Shown here piece after piece: positions 1-6,736 of a stretch of 23,341 nucleotides of DNA. Each line of letters opens with the position of its first letter. Positions within the stretch are counted from its first letter, which is position 1. The translations under genes and the position numbers were made by a program. Source of the stretch: an uncultured Azospirillum sp. (lineage in GTDB: Bacteria; Pseudomonadota; Alphaproteobacteria; RF32; CAG-239); the NCBI GenBank assembly GCA_947383875.1, contig CANDEX010000019.1:1-23341 (forward strand), read 5' to 3'. Under the pieces are notes generated by a model. That model did not search any database and was not told where the DNA came from. It was given only the letters and a program-made list of their open reading frames with translations.

Positions 1-55
1 CTGCGCAGAGAGCCATCATGATGACTGCAGCTGCAAAATTTTTCAAATTTTTCAT
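1..55 (-). CDS. 5' end of a minus-strand gene for a secreted or lipid-anchored protein (partial)
   Basis: Reading the minus strand from the ATG at 55 gives the 18 residues MKNLKNFAAAVIMMALCA before the window edge. This has the lysine-rich start and hydrophobic core of a signal peptide, and the final Leu-Cys-Ala could be part of a lipobox. The rest of the protein is outside the window, so its function cannot be named. No Shine-Dalgarno sequence is visible; instead an unbroken run of 22 A residues (on the coding strand) ends 7 nt upstream of the start. The call rests only on the signal-peptide-like composition and an open frame to the edge. Confidence 0.55.
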   Translation of the reverse strand, partial: MKNLKNFAAAVIMMALCA

Positions 56-62
56 TGTTGTA

Positions 63-84
63 TTTTTTTTTTTTTTTTTTTTTT
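63..84. repeat. 22-nt poly-T (poly-A on minus strand) homopolymer
   Basis: An uninterrupted run of 22 T on the plus strand lies just upstream of the minus-strand start codon at 55. Its position in the 5' leader of a secreted-protein gene is typical of slippage-prone expression switches, but runs this long are also error-prone in assemblies, so the exact length is doubtful. Confidence 0.8.
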
Positions 85-424
85 ACTTAATTGAATTTCC
101 GCAAATTTGCTGTAAGCGGGGTGAAAAATTTGGTCCGGGACAGTCGAGACTGATGAACCTTATATTATATGTTGTCATTACAATGAGAATTTAAGAAAAA
201 TAAAAAACTTAATTAAAAAACCTGTTACAGCTTTCAATTATGAATATGTTTTTTCATTCTCGGGGGTAATAATTTTCAATGTAATGGAATAGAATAGTAT
301 TTTGTCAATTATGACTATATCACAAAATTGCTTAACAAACAATAAAATTTGCATGAAAAACTTGTTTAATTGGCAGAATTGCTGGCAAATTAAGGCAAAT
401 TAAGGAGTCTGGCAAAATAAGTTT

Positions 425-441
425 CGTGAACGTTGTTCACG
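425..441. promoter_or_regulatory. Perfect inverted repeat, possible operator
   Basis: CGTGAAC, spacer GTT, GTTCACG: two 7-bp arms with exact two-fold symmetry in the intergenic leader. The size and spacing fit a dimeric repressor site. It is not the alphaproteobacterial LexA box, which is the direct repeat GTTC-N7-GTTC. No regulator can be named. Confidence 0.35.
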
Positions 442-472
442 GGCTTGAATCCGGCGGTTTGGGGAGGGTTTT

Positions 473-520
473 ATGGTTCATATGTGTCTTGTTTGTCGAA
501 AAGATGACAAAAAATATTGA
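473..520 (+). CDS. Possible 15-residue leader peptide
   Basis: The frame reads MVHMCLVCRKDDKKY and stops with TGA. It is preceded at a 5-nt spacing by GGGGAGGG (461-468), one of the strongest ribosome binding sites in the window. It has a CxxC pair and a charged tail. Its stop codon overlaps the likely -35 box of the downstream gene's promoter. It might be a translated small peptide or a chance frame behind a purine-rich stretch; there is no homology evidence. Confidence 0.25.
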   Translation: MVHMCLVCRKDDKKY

Positions 521-544
521 AGTTTGTCGCAAAATGTGTATACT
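517..544 (+). promoter_or_regulatory. Likely sigma-70 promoter for the gene at 569
   Basis: TTGAAG (517-522), a 16-nt spacer and TATACT (539-544). This would start transcription near 551, leaving a leader of about 20-30 nt before the start codon. Confidence 0.5.
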
Positions 545-568
545 GATATCAATTTCCAAAATTTATGA

Positions 569-1504
569 GTGAAGCCAAAAATGCAAAAGTTACATCATAT
601 CAAAAGCCCTGCTTTGAAAAGGGCTGTTATTGGTTTGGGATTAGTTGCGGCGTTTGGTGCCGGCTATCAGGTTAATGAGGCTAAGTGGCGGCGATTGCAG
701 CGTTCTCAGGCTAAAGAGAATTTTTCTCAAGAAAATATTCAGAATTTGTCTCAACCTTCTTTCAATTTTGCAGAATTTACCCCGGAAGGCGTAAAATTGG
801 CAGATTTGAATGCTATTGACAGTATGACTTTTGTTAATCCCGATTCGGCCAAATTTGCAGCTTATCGGATGGACAATCTGTCTAAGGCCGTGCAACTCAG
901 CGGCAGCCGGAAGGACGATAAAGGGCGCAGATTGGCGGATACGATGAGTTTTCAGGCGATTGAAAAGCAGAAAAATAAATTGATATCCCGGCGGAATGGC
1001 GGCGAATATAATGAAGATTATCTGCAAGCGACCAAAGCTTATTATGATTTGGTGTGTTTGGAGGTGTATAAAGCTTCTCGATACGGAGAAAATCAGGATT
1101 TATGGCAGAAAAAGGATAGTGAATTGCGTACGATTGCCGCTGTTCAAAAACATTTTATCGGTGTTAAGCTTTCGGTAATGAGAGGTATGAAAAGTCGTTC
1201 GGCTTATTCGCAAGAGGAGCTTGAAAAAGATTTTAGGCGGATGAAAATGGCGGAAGCTTTACCTCAGGCTCGGCGGTTGCAAAGAGAAAACAATAAAGCT
1301 GTGGCTTATTTGATGTCCGCCAGAGAAGAAGAATTGCGGAATGCTTTTGAGTTAAAAAAAGATTCTTTGCGACAGGCTTTGTATGATGATGCTGAGCATA
1401 AAAGGCAGGCCGAGAGAGAACGTCTTATGCGGCCGTTTGAGGTTGACAGCGTCTCTTGGTCATCTCCGTTTCAATTATATCAAACAACGCGCTTATCGAG
1501 ATAA
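569..1504 (+). CDS. Unknown membrane-anchored, coiled-coil-rich protein
   Basis: I do not recognise this 311-residue protein. A basic N-terminus is followed by one hydrophobic segment at about residues 19-33 with small residues, consistent with a single membrane anchor. The rest is hydrophilic and rich in Lys, Arg, Glu and Gln, with heptad-like stretches around residues 195-285 that suggest long helices or a coiled coil. The start is uncertain: GTG at 569 gives this length and an ATG four codons later (581) is equally possible; neither has a strong ribosome binding site. The next gene follows after 88 nt that contain a stem covering that gene's ribosome binding site. The protein could be an envelope-spanning structural or scaffold protein, but nothing in the sequence fixes a function. 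Confidence 0.7.
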   Translation: MKPKMQKLHHIKSPALKRAVIGLGLVAAFGAGYQVNEAKWRRLQRSQAKENFSQENIQNLSQPSFNFAEFTPEGVKLADLNAIDSMTFVNPDSAKFAAYRMDNLSKAVQLSGSRKDDKGRRLADTMSFQAIEKQKNKLISRRNGGEYNEDYLQATKAYYDLVCLEVYKASRYGENQDLWQKKDSELRTIAAVQKHFIGVKLSVMRGMKSRSAYSQEELEKDFRRMKMAEALPQARRLQRENNKAVAYLMSAREEELRNAFELKKDSLRQALYDDAEHKRQAERERLMRPFEVDSVSWSSPFQLYQTTRLSR

Positions 1505-1531
1505 GCATTATTTTCGGCGGTAATTTTATTT

Positions 1532-1588
1532 TTTCTCCTGTCTTAAATTTTATCGGCAGATGCTTATATATGCTCAAAACAGGAGAAA
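1532..1588 (+). promoter_or_regulatory. Stem that would hide the DUF2062 ribosome binding site
   Basis: TTTCTCCTGT (1532-1541) is a perfect 10-bp complement of ACAGGAGAAA (1579-1588), with a 37-nt loop. The right arm contains the AGGAG (1581-1585) that serves the ATG at 1593, so folding would block initiation. The pairing is seen directly; a regulatory role is inferred. Confidence 0.4.
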
Positions 1589-1592
1589 TTTT

Positions 1593-2078
1593 ATGGAAAA
1601 TGTGTGGTATGATTTTAAGCAGAGTTTTACGGAGCGGTTGCGAAGCTTAAAAGGAACGCCGTATTCCGTTGCTGCCGGGGTGGCAACAGGGGTGATGATT
1701 TCTTTTACACCGTTTATCGGGATGCATACTCTGCTGGCGGTGGTTGTTGCCTGGCTTATCAGAGCAAATGTGTTGGCTGCGGCTTTAGGTACGATTGTGG
1801 GAAATCCTTGGACTTTCCCGTTTATTTGGGCGAGCATTTATTATACGGGGCGGGTTTTGCTTGAGGGAAGCGCGGCGGTGGTGACGCCGGTCGGTTTTGA
1901 GCAAGTTTTTCATGCGGCGTCTCATGCGTTGATGACGTTTGATTTCTCAGGTTTTTTGAGTGATGTTTGGCCGGTTTTGAAACCGATGATTATCGGTTGT
2001 GTGCCTTTTTGTATTGCAGCTTGGATAATTTCATATTATATAGTAAAAAACACTTTAGATAAATTAACCGGAAACTAA
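1593..2078 (+). CDS. DUF2062 family membrane protein
   Basis: A 161-residue protein matching the DUF2062 pattern: SVAAGVATGVMISFTPFIG, then a hydrophobic stretch, then RANVLAAALGTIVGNPWTFP with the family's Asn-Pro motif. It shows about three membrane segments: residues ~25-60, ~65-90 and a C-terminal one around 128-152. The ATG at 1593 is chosen because AGGAG sits 7 nt upstream; an in-frame ATG at 1560 has no such site. It lies 13 nt before acpS, and a DUF2062 gene next to acpS-lepB-rnc-era is a familiar alphaproteobacterial arrangement. The biochemical role of the family is not known to me. Confidence 0.85.
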   Translation: MENVWYDFKQSFTERLRSLKGTPYSVAAGVATGVMISFTPFIGMHTLLAVVVAWLIRANVLAAALGTIVGNPWTFPFIWASIYYTGRVLLEGSAAVVTPVGFEQVFHAASHALMTFDFSGFLSDVWPVLKPMIIGCVPFCIAAWIISYYIVKNTLDKLTGN

Positions 2079-2091
2079 GAGGAATATTTTT

Positions 2092-2496
2092 ATGATTGTG
2101 GGTGTCGGAAGCGATTTGGCCAGTATTAACCGTATTGAAGAAACTATCAGCATTTTCGGAGACAGATTTTTAAAACGGTCTTTTGCTCCGGTTGAATATG
2201 AGGAAATTAAAAAACGTCAGGCTATTTCTCCCAAAGAGTTTGCCTGCACTCTGGCTAAGCGTTTTGCCGCCAAGGAGGCTTTTGCCAAGGCTTTGGGTAC
2301 CGGTTTTCGTGAAGGCGTGTTTATGAAAGATATTGCCGTTGTGCATCAAAAGTCGGGTAAGCCGCAGCTTAAAATTTATGGTGGTGCTTTGAAACATCTT
2401 AAAAAAATTGCAGGTTCCAAAGAGGTTAATTTGCAGGTTTCAATGAGTGATGATTATCCTTGGGCGCAAGCTTTTGTAATTATTGAATTAATCTGA
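2092..2496 (+). CDS. acpS: Holo-[acyl-carrier-protein] synthase
   Basis: This 134-residue protein has the standard size for AcpS, which transfers 4'-phosphopantetheine from CoA to the conserved serine of acyl carrier protein, switching on fatty acid synthesis in the cytoplasm. The N-terminal MIVGVGSDLASINRIE carries the Mg-binding Asp8, and RFAAKEAFAKALGTG (residues 57-71) is the second signature, with Lys61-Glu62 completing the site. The ATG at 2092 follows AAGAGGA by about 8 nt and lies 13 nt after the DUF2062 gene, so the two are probably co-transcribed. It is followed by a 131-nt gap before lepB with no clear terminator. Confidence 0.95.
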   Translation: MIVGVGSDLASINRIEETISIFGDRFLKRSFAPVEYEEIKKRQAISPKEFACTLAKRFAAKEAFAKALGTGFREGVFMKDIAVVHQKSGKPQLKIYGGALKHLKKIAGSKEVNLQVSMSDDYPWAQAFVIIELI

Positions 2497-2627
2497 TTTT
2501 GTTGTTGCTATAACGTAAAAATGTGTTTAGTATGTTGCATGATTGTTTTTGAAAAAGACACGAATGTCCATGTTTTTTTCTAAAATAATGCGTTATCTGA
2601 CTGATTTGTTTAGAAAAAGAGATTAAG

Positions 2628-3356
2628 ATGGAAGAAGATGAAAGCTTGATGGATACGGTGAAAACGTTGTTTTATGCAATTGTTATCGCTATCCTGATCA
2701 GAACCTTTTTGTTTGAACCTTTTAAAATCCCGTCAGGGTCAATGTATCCAACATTATATGTGGGGGATTATTTGTTTGTTTCCAAGTATACTTATGGCTA
2801 TTCAAAGCATTCGCTGCCGTTTAGTATGCCTCTGTTTGAAGGGCGGATTTGGGCTGATGAGCCTGAGCGCGGGGATGTCGTTGTCTTTAAGTTTCCGCAA
2901 GATAATAAGACTGATTATATTAAAAGAGTTATCGGTTTGCCCGGTGATAAAATTAAACTTGAAGACGGTCGTCTCTATGTCAACGGTGAGTTAGTGGAGC
3001 GTGCGGAAATTGAAGATTTTGTTATTCGTGACAGCAAAGGTAATGCCGAACGCTATCATCAGTATCTTGAAATGCTTCCCGGTGGTGTGAAACACAAAAT
3101 TTTGGAAGTTTCAGACAGTGAAAATGAAGATAATGTGCCGGAACTGACTGTTCCTCAGGGATATTATTTTGTGATGGGTGATAATCGGGATCGTTCCGAT
3201 GACAGTCGTGTTAATGTCGGTTTTGTTCCGTTTGAAAATCTGGTTGGCAAAGCACGCTTCCTCTTCTTCTCTCACAATGAAGACGGTGTTTGGTATAAGC
3301 CATGGAGCTGGCCTAAGAAAATACGCTGGGGACGCCTGCTCAATAAAATAAAATGA
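2628..3356 (+). CDS. lepB: Signal peptidase I
   Basis: A 242-residue type I signal peptidase that cleaves signal peptides on the outer face of the inner membrane. One N-terminal membrane segment spans about residues 13-29. It is followed by box B, IPSGSMYPTL, with nucleophile Ser38; box D, YIKRVIGLPGD, with the general base Lys99; and box E, GDNRDRSDDSR, at residues 184-194. All catalytic elements are present. An AAGAGA-type ribosome binding site precedes the ATG. The gene stands before rnc and era, the usual alphaproteobacterial order. Its TGA is followed after 2 nt by a 120-bp palindromic element that separates it from rnc. Confidence 0.96.
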   Translation: MEEDESLMDTVKTLFYAIVIAILIRTFLFEPFKIPSGSMYPTLYVGDYLFVSKYTYGYSKHSLPFSMPLFEGRIWADEPERGDVVVFKFPQDNKTDYIKRVIGLPGDKIKLEDGRLYVNGELVERAEIEDFVIRDSKGNAERYHQYLEMLPGGVKHKILEVSDSENEDNVPELTVPQGYYFVMGDNRDRSDDSRVNVGFVPFENLVGKARFLFFSHNEDGVWYKPWSWPKKIRWGRLLNKIK

Positions 3357-3358
3357 TT

Positions 3359-3478
3359 AAAATACTTTTAGCGGATGCCTGAAAGGTGCTGTTCGCTGCT
3401 TGGGGCTCATGTACTTCTATGTACACTCTGTTTCTGTGTTGCGATACTCACTTCTTCTCATCTCTTGAAGAGTATTTT
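3359..3478 (+). repeat. Palindromic intergenic element, copy 1 (after lepB)
   Basis: Imperfect palindrome of about 120 bp centred near 3418. Outer arms AAAATACTTTT and AAGAGTATTTT pair, and weaker complementary blocks continue inward to the shared core CTCATGTACTTCTATGTAC (3406-3424). It begins 2 nt after the lepB stop and ends 13 nt before the rnc start. Same core and layout as the elements at 5060, 10307, 10434 and 11528. Confidence 0.7.
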
Positions 3479-3491
3479 ATGGAAATTAGCT

Positions 3492-4169
3492 ATGGAAAAT
3501 TTATCAGAATTAGAACATATTCTCAGCTATGAGTTTAAAAACAAGCATTTGTTGCAGCAGGCACTGACGCACAGCAGCCATTCTGCCCGTTTGAGTGAAA
3601 ACTATGAGAGGCTGGAGTTTTTGGGTGATAGGGTGTTGGGGTTGTCAATCGCCAGTTTGCTGTATCGGATGTTTCCGGGAGAACCCGAAGGCAGTTTGTC
3701 TCAGCGGCATACGGGGTTGGTTTGTAAGGAAACAGTTGCAGATGTGGCTAAAACCATATCCCTTGACAAGTTTATGATTGTTGCCAATGAAGAAATTCGT
3801 CAAAATGAAAATGTGTTGTGTGATGTTTGTGAAGCTGTCATCGGTGCTATTTTCATGGATGCGGGGTGTGAACAGGCCGTGGCCTTTGTTAATCAACATT
3901 GGAAAGAACTGATTGACAAGAATGTTGCTCCGCCGAAAGACAATAAAACGTTGTTGCAGGAAGTTGCTCACAGTCGAGGGCTTGGGAATCCGCTTTACGA
4001 GGTTATCGGGCGTTCGGGGAGTGAGCATGAACCGACATTCTTTATGAAAGTATCTTTACCCGGTGTGCCGTCGCAAAAAGGCGAGGGACGAAATAAAAAG
4101 TTGGCAGAGCAGTCTGCTGCTGCCGCTATGCTTGATTTTTTGGGGTGTCCGCATGGAACAAAATGCTGA
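3492..4169 (+). CDS. rnc: Ribonuclease III
   Basis: A 225-residue double-strand-specific endoribonuclease that processes rRNA precursors and some mRNAs. The signature NYERLEFLGD is at residues 37-46 and supplies the acidic residues Glu39, Glu42 and Asp46. The second acidic pair lies in DVCEAVIGAIF (Asp111, Glu114). A double-stranded-RNA-binding domain occupies about residues 152-218, with the basic GRNKKLAEQSAAAAML helix. An in-frame ATG at 3375 would add 39 residues, but these are encoded by the palindromic element and do not resemble RNase III, so ATG 3492 is preferred; its ribosome binding site is weak. The 3' end overlaps era by 17 nt, indicating translational coupling. Confidence 0.95.
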   Translation: MENLSELEHILSYEFKNKHLLQQALTHSSHSARLSENYERLEFLGDRVLGLSIASLLYRMFPGEPEGSLSQRHTGLVCKETVADVAKTISLDKFMIVANEEIRQNENVLCDVCEAVIGAIFMDAGCEQAVAFVNQHWKELIDKNVAPPKDNKTLLQEVAHSRGLGNPLYEVIGRSGSEHEPTFFMKVSLPGVPSQKGEGRNKKLAEQSAAAAMLDFLGCPHGTKC

Positions 4170-5064
4170 ACAATTAACCCGTTGCGGCTTTGTGGCTCTG
4201 ATTGGGGCTCCTAATGCAGGGAAGTCAACTATTACCAATAATTTTGTGGGGTCAAAAGTATCTATTGTTTCTCCTAAGGTGCAGACAACGCGGACGATGG
4301 TGCGCGGTATTGGTGTTTATGGTGACACGCAAATAATTTTTATTGATACGCCCGGAATTTTTAAACCCAAACGCCGGTTGGATCGTGCCATGGTTTCCTC
4401 TGCGTGGAGCGGTGTTAAAGATGCAGACATTGTGGTGTTGGTTGTGGATGCCAAGCGGGGGTTTGATGATGAGACACAGTCGATTGTTGCCAAGCTTAAT
4501 AAGCAGAAAATTGAAGCCGTTTTGGTCTTAAATAAAGTGGATATTATTGCCAAAGAAAAATTGCTGGGCTTAAGTGCGCAGATTAACGCTGCCGGAAATT
4601 TTAAAGAAACTTTTATGATTTCTGCGCTAACCGGTCAGAATATCGAAGACTTTTATAAGTATCTGGCAGATAATCTGCCGGTTTCTCCTTGGTATTATCC
4701 CGAGGAGCAGATGTCGGATATGCCGCTGAAGCTTTTAGCAGCGGAGATTGTACGGGAAAAGTTGTTTCTTTATTTGCGGCAGGAGCTTCCTTATGAATTG
4801 ACTGTTGAGCCTGAGCTTTGGGAGCGTCGCGAAGATGGGTCCGTTCGGGCGGAGATGACAATTTATGTCAAACGTGATAATCAGAAAACCATTGTTCTCG
4901 GTCGCGGCGGTGAAATGATTAAAAAAATCGGTCAATCTGCCCGTCGGGAAATTGAAACTGAACTTGATGAGCGTGTTCATCTGTTTCTTTTTGTGAAAGT
5001 GCGCGAGAACTGGATTGATGATCCGGCACGTTATACGGCGTGGAATCTCGACTTCAACGTATAA
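4153..5064 (+). CDS. era: GTPase Era
   Basis: A 303-residue GTPase that binds 16S rRNA and helps mature the small ribosomal subunit. G1 is GAPNAGKST (18-26), the switch region contains KVQTTRT, G3 is DTPG (65-68), G4 is NKVD (127-130) and G5 is SAL (157-159). The C-terminal KH domain shows GRGGEMIKKIG followed by a basic helix. The ATG at 4153 lies inside the end of rnc and yields the normal Era N-terminus; an upstream in-frame ATG at 4063 would only add translated rnc sequence. The rnc-era overlap is the conserved bacterial arrangement. The TAA stop is already within the left arm of a palindromic element. Confidence 0.96.
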   Translation: MEQNAEQLTRCGFVALIGAPNAGKSTITNNFVGSKVSIVSPKVQTTRTMVRGIGVYGDTQIIFIDTPGIFKPKRRLDRAMVSSAWSGVKDADIVVLVVDAKRGFDDETQSIVAKLNKQKIEAVLVLNKVDIIAKEKLLGLSAQINAAGNFKETFMISALTGQNIEDFYKYLADNLPVSPWYYPEEQMSDMPLKLLAAEIVREKLFLYLRQELPYELTVEPELWERREDGSVRAEMTIYVKRDNQKTIVLGRGGEMIKKIGQSARREIETELDERVHLFLFVKVRENWIDDPARYTAWNLDFNV

Positions 5065-5188
5065 AAATGCGTATAATGGTCGATTAGTACAGAAATTTCA
5101 AGACAGAAGTGTCCTCATGTACTAAAATGTACATTCCGGTACTTCTGCTCTTATTTCTTACTACTCGACTCATTCTCCGTATTTTATA
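5060..5188 (+). repeat. Palindromic intergenic element, copy 2 (at the era stop)
   Basis: Imperfect palindrome of about 129 bp centred near 5124. TATAAAAATGCGTATAATG pairs with CATTCTCCGTATTTTATA, AGTA with TACT, AGAAAT with ATTTCT and AGAAGT with ACTTCT, around the core CTCATGTACTAAAATGTAC (5114-5132). The left arm starts inside the last era codons. The stretch from 5063 to 5155 is repeated almost exactly at 5300-5392. Confidence 0.75.
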
Positions 5189-5299
5189 TAGTTCATCTAA
5201 TGGTGCTACAAGTTAAGCTCATTCTCTAACTTTTTTGCGATTGAGGCTGGTGTGCAAAGATTGCTTCACAGCATAGGGCTTTATCAAAATCAAAACTTA

Positions 5300-5392
5300 A
5301 AAAATGCGTATAATGGTCGATTAGTACAGAAATTTCAAGACAGAAGTGTCCTCATGTACTAAAATGTACATTTCGGTACTTCTGCTTTTATT
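5300..5392 (+). repeat. Truncated palindromic element, copy 3
   Basis: This repeats the left arm and core of copy 2 (5063-5155) with only two or so substitutions, then diverges right after the ACTTCTG block, so the outer right arm is missing. It can still form the inner stem AGAAGT/ACTTCT. The 237-nt offset and near identity point to recent duplication. Confidence 0.8.
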
Positions 5393-5427
5393 ATAGTTTT
5401 TGCATATTTATGTGAAAGTGTTTTTTT

Positions 5428-5450
5428 AATCCCTCTTTGGAGGGATTTTT
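5428..5450 (+). terminator. Rho-independent terminator
   Basis: AATCCCTC, loop TTTG, GAGGGATT, then a T run to 5450. It lies about 365 nt downstream of era and probably ends the acpS-era transcription unit. Confidence 0.8.
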
Positions 5451-5557
5451 GTTATGGTGGTTTTGTCTAGACAGGGTATGGAATTTGTGCTAAAATAAAG
5501 GTCTGTTTAATACGTATCTGTATATTATTATGCCTTTTCATAGTGGGTTTTGTCCCG

Positions 5558-5566
5558 TGGTATAAT
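5558..5566 (+). promoter_or_regulatory. Extended -10 promoter for the DHH-like gene
   Basis: TGGTATAAT is a perfect extended -10 element (TGnTATAAT). No good -35 is seen, which extended -10 promoters tolerate. Transcription would start near 5573, about 65 nt before the coding start. Confidence 0.5.
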
Positions 5567-5638
5567 GATATTTTATATTTTCGGGGCTGTTTTTTGTATG
5601 CCTTATTTCTAAATGCAAAAAATTAAAAACTTATATAT

Positions 5639-6613
5639 ATGAAAAAGTTAGAAATCGTCTTTGCAAAAACCGTAGCTGAGGCAATTAAATTTGCAGGTCA
5701 GGGGTATTGTCCTGTAGAATGCTCTTACGGGGGCGTGTCTGTCGTTGATAATTTGGATATGGATCACCATGGTGTGACAACTGATGGTCGGGATTTATCA
5801 AAATTAGAATCAGTGGCAATTCGTGCTTATCGCGATTGTTACGGAAAACGTTACAACGACCCGCGGTTTGTAATTTCGCACATTGATGCCGATTGTACTT
5901 TTGCAATTGCTTCCTTGGCTGGTTATATTCCGTCAGCAGCTAATAGGAACAATAAGTTTCTAAAAGGAAAATTGGCTGAGGCTATGGGACGCGATTTTTT
6001 GTCTTTGGCTGAGACAATTGCGCTTTTGGATACCGATCCTGTCGGGCTTAATCGTATGGAACTTCCGTTTGGAAAATTGTTGTCTTTATGGCATATGCTA
6101 TACAGCGGGATAGGTTCTAATGCGGAGCTTGCCGTTCACGGATGGCGTAAACTTATGTTTTCGGATGAGGAAATGTTAGCTCCTTTTTTCGAAGCTGCCG
6201 TGAAAGAACAGGAAAGACTTCTGGCAAAAGCCGAAACGGATATGCTTGAGCGCGGTGTGAAAGAGGAAGGTATTCTCGTTATTCGCGGTGCTAATGTATT
6301 TGGTTTTGATACATGGTATGGCAAAAAAGATGACAATCTTCGTGCTGCGGCTTCTTGGCGAAATCCGATAGTGATTGCTCTTTATAATGAAGGAAATATC
6401 ATTATGGGAACGCCTTGTGCGGAGGTTGCCGAAGAAATGTTCGGAGAGAATGGTCTGAAAAATGTTTATGCCAGGCTTAATGAGTTGTATGGACTGACGG
6501 ATGGCAACGGCTTTGGCGGACATATCGGTATAGGCGGTTCACCAAGAGGCAGAAAGATGACTTATGAAGATGTTCGTAACATTGTTTCGGTCATTGATTA
6601 TTGCCGGTATTAA
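5639..6613 (+). CDS. Putative DHH-superfamily phosphohydrolase
   Basis: A 324-residue soluble protein. Acidic and His motifs typical of DHH-type metallo-phosphohydrolases are visible: MDHHG at residues 41-45, SHIDAD at 80-85, DTDP at 131-134, and a glycine-rich C-terminal GGHIGIGGSPRG (293-304) resembling the substrate-binding GGGH region of DHHA1 domains. In classic members the Asp-rich motif comes before DHH; here DHH comes first, so the assignment is tentative and the order may be permuted or the similarity partial. The likely reaction would be hydrolysis of a phosphoester with divalent metal, substrate unknown. No Shine-Dalgarno is seen before the ATG at 5639. The gene is monocistronic, between a promoter and a strong terminator. 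Confidence 0.5.
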   Translation: MKKLEIVFAKTVAEAIKFAGQGYCPVECSYGGVSVVDNLDMDHHGVTTDGRDLSKLESVAIRAYRDCYGKRYNDPRFVISHIDADCTFAIASLAGYIPSAANRNNKFLKGKLAEAMGRDFLSLAETIALLDTDPVGLNRMELPFGKLLSLWHMLYSGIGSNAELAVHGWRKLMFSDEEMLAPFFEAAVKEQERLLAKAETDMLERGVKEEGILVIRGANVFGFDTWYGKKDDNLRAAASWRNPIVIALYNEGNIIMGTPCAEVAEEMFGENGLKNVYARLNELYGLTDGNGFGGHIGIGGSPRGRKMTYEDVRNIVSVIDYCRY

Positions 6614-6617
6614 GGTG

Positions 6618-6653
6618 TGAAAGAGGGGCTTTATGCTCCTCTTTCATTTTTTT
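6618..6653 (+). terminator. Strong rho-independent terminator
   Basis: A 12-bp stem TGAAAGAGGGGC / GCTCCTCTTTCA (one G-U pair) with loop TTTAT and seven or more T residues. It begins 5 nt after the stop of the DHH-like gene. Confidence 0.92.
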
Positions 6654-6736
6654 ATAGTTAATTAGTTTGAGGCCGCATGAAAAATATTGAGAAAGGTTTA
6701 TATCTGGAGGGTGTCATCAATAACAGGCGAGGGAAC

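Larger units (their letters stand above)
85..568. other. Gene-poor leader region between divergent genes
   Basis: This AT-rich stretch separates the minus-strand secreted protein from the plus-strand gene at 569. It holds a tandem duplicate of GGCAAATTAA (384-403), a perfect inverted repeat CGTGAAC-GTT-GTTCACG (425-441), a very short reading frame with a strong ribosome binding site (473-520) and a likely promoter (517-544). No full-length gene is visible on either strand. Confidence 0.7.
5065..5638. other. 574-nt gene-free interval after era
   Basis: It contains the full palindromic element (to 5188), about 110 nt of sequence I cannot classify, a half copy of the same element (5300-5392), a rho-independent terminator (5428-5450) and an extended -10 promoter (5558-5566) for the next gene. 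No convincing reading frame is present on either strand. Confidence 0.7.

Noticed and set aside
177..287. A possible eighth palindromic element (CATTACA...TGTAATG with inner GAGAAT/ATTCTC)
   Set aside because: It lacks the CTCAYGTAC core and lies in very AT-rich sequence, where such pairing arises easily.
2497..2627. A promoter or terminator in the acpS-lepB gap
   Set aside because: Only a 4-bp GACA/TGTC stem and poorly spaced promoter-like hexamers were seen; nothing convincing.
3375..3491. An N-terminal extension of RNase III by 39 residues
   Set aside because: The extension is encoded by a palindromic element that recurs in non-coding gaps, and it does not resemble RNase III; ATG 3492 gives a normal length.
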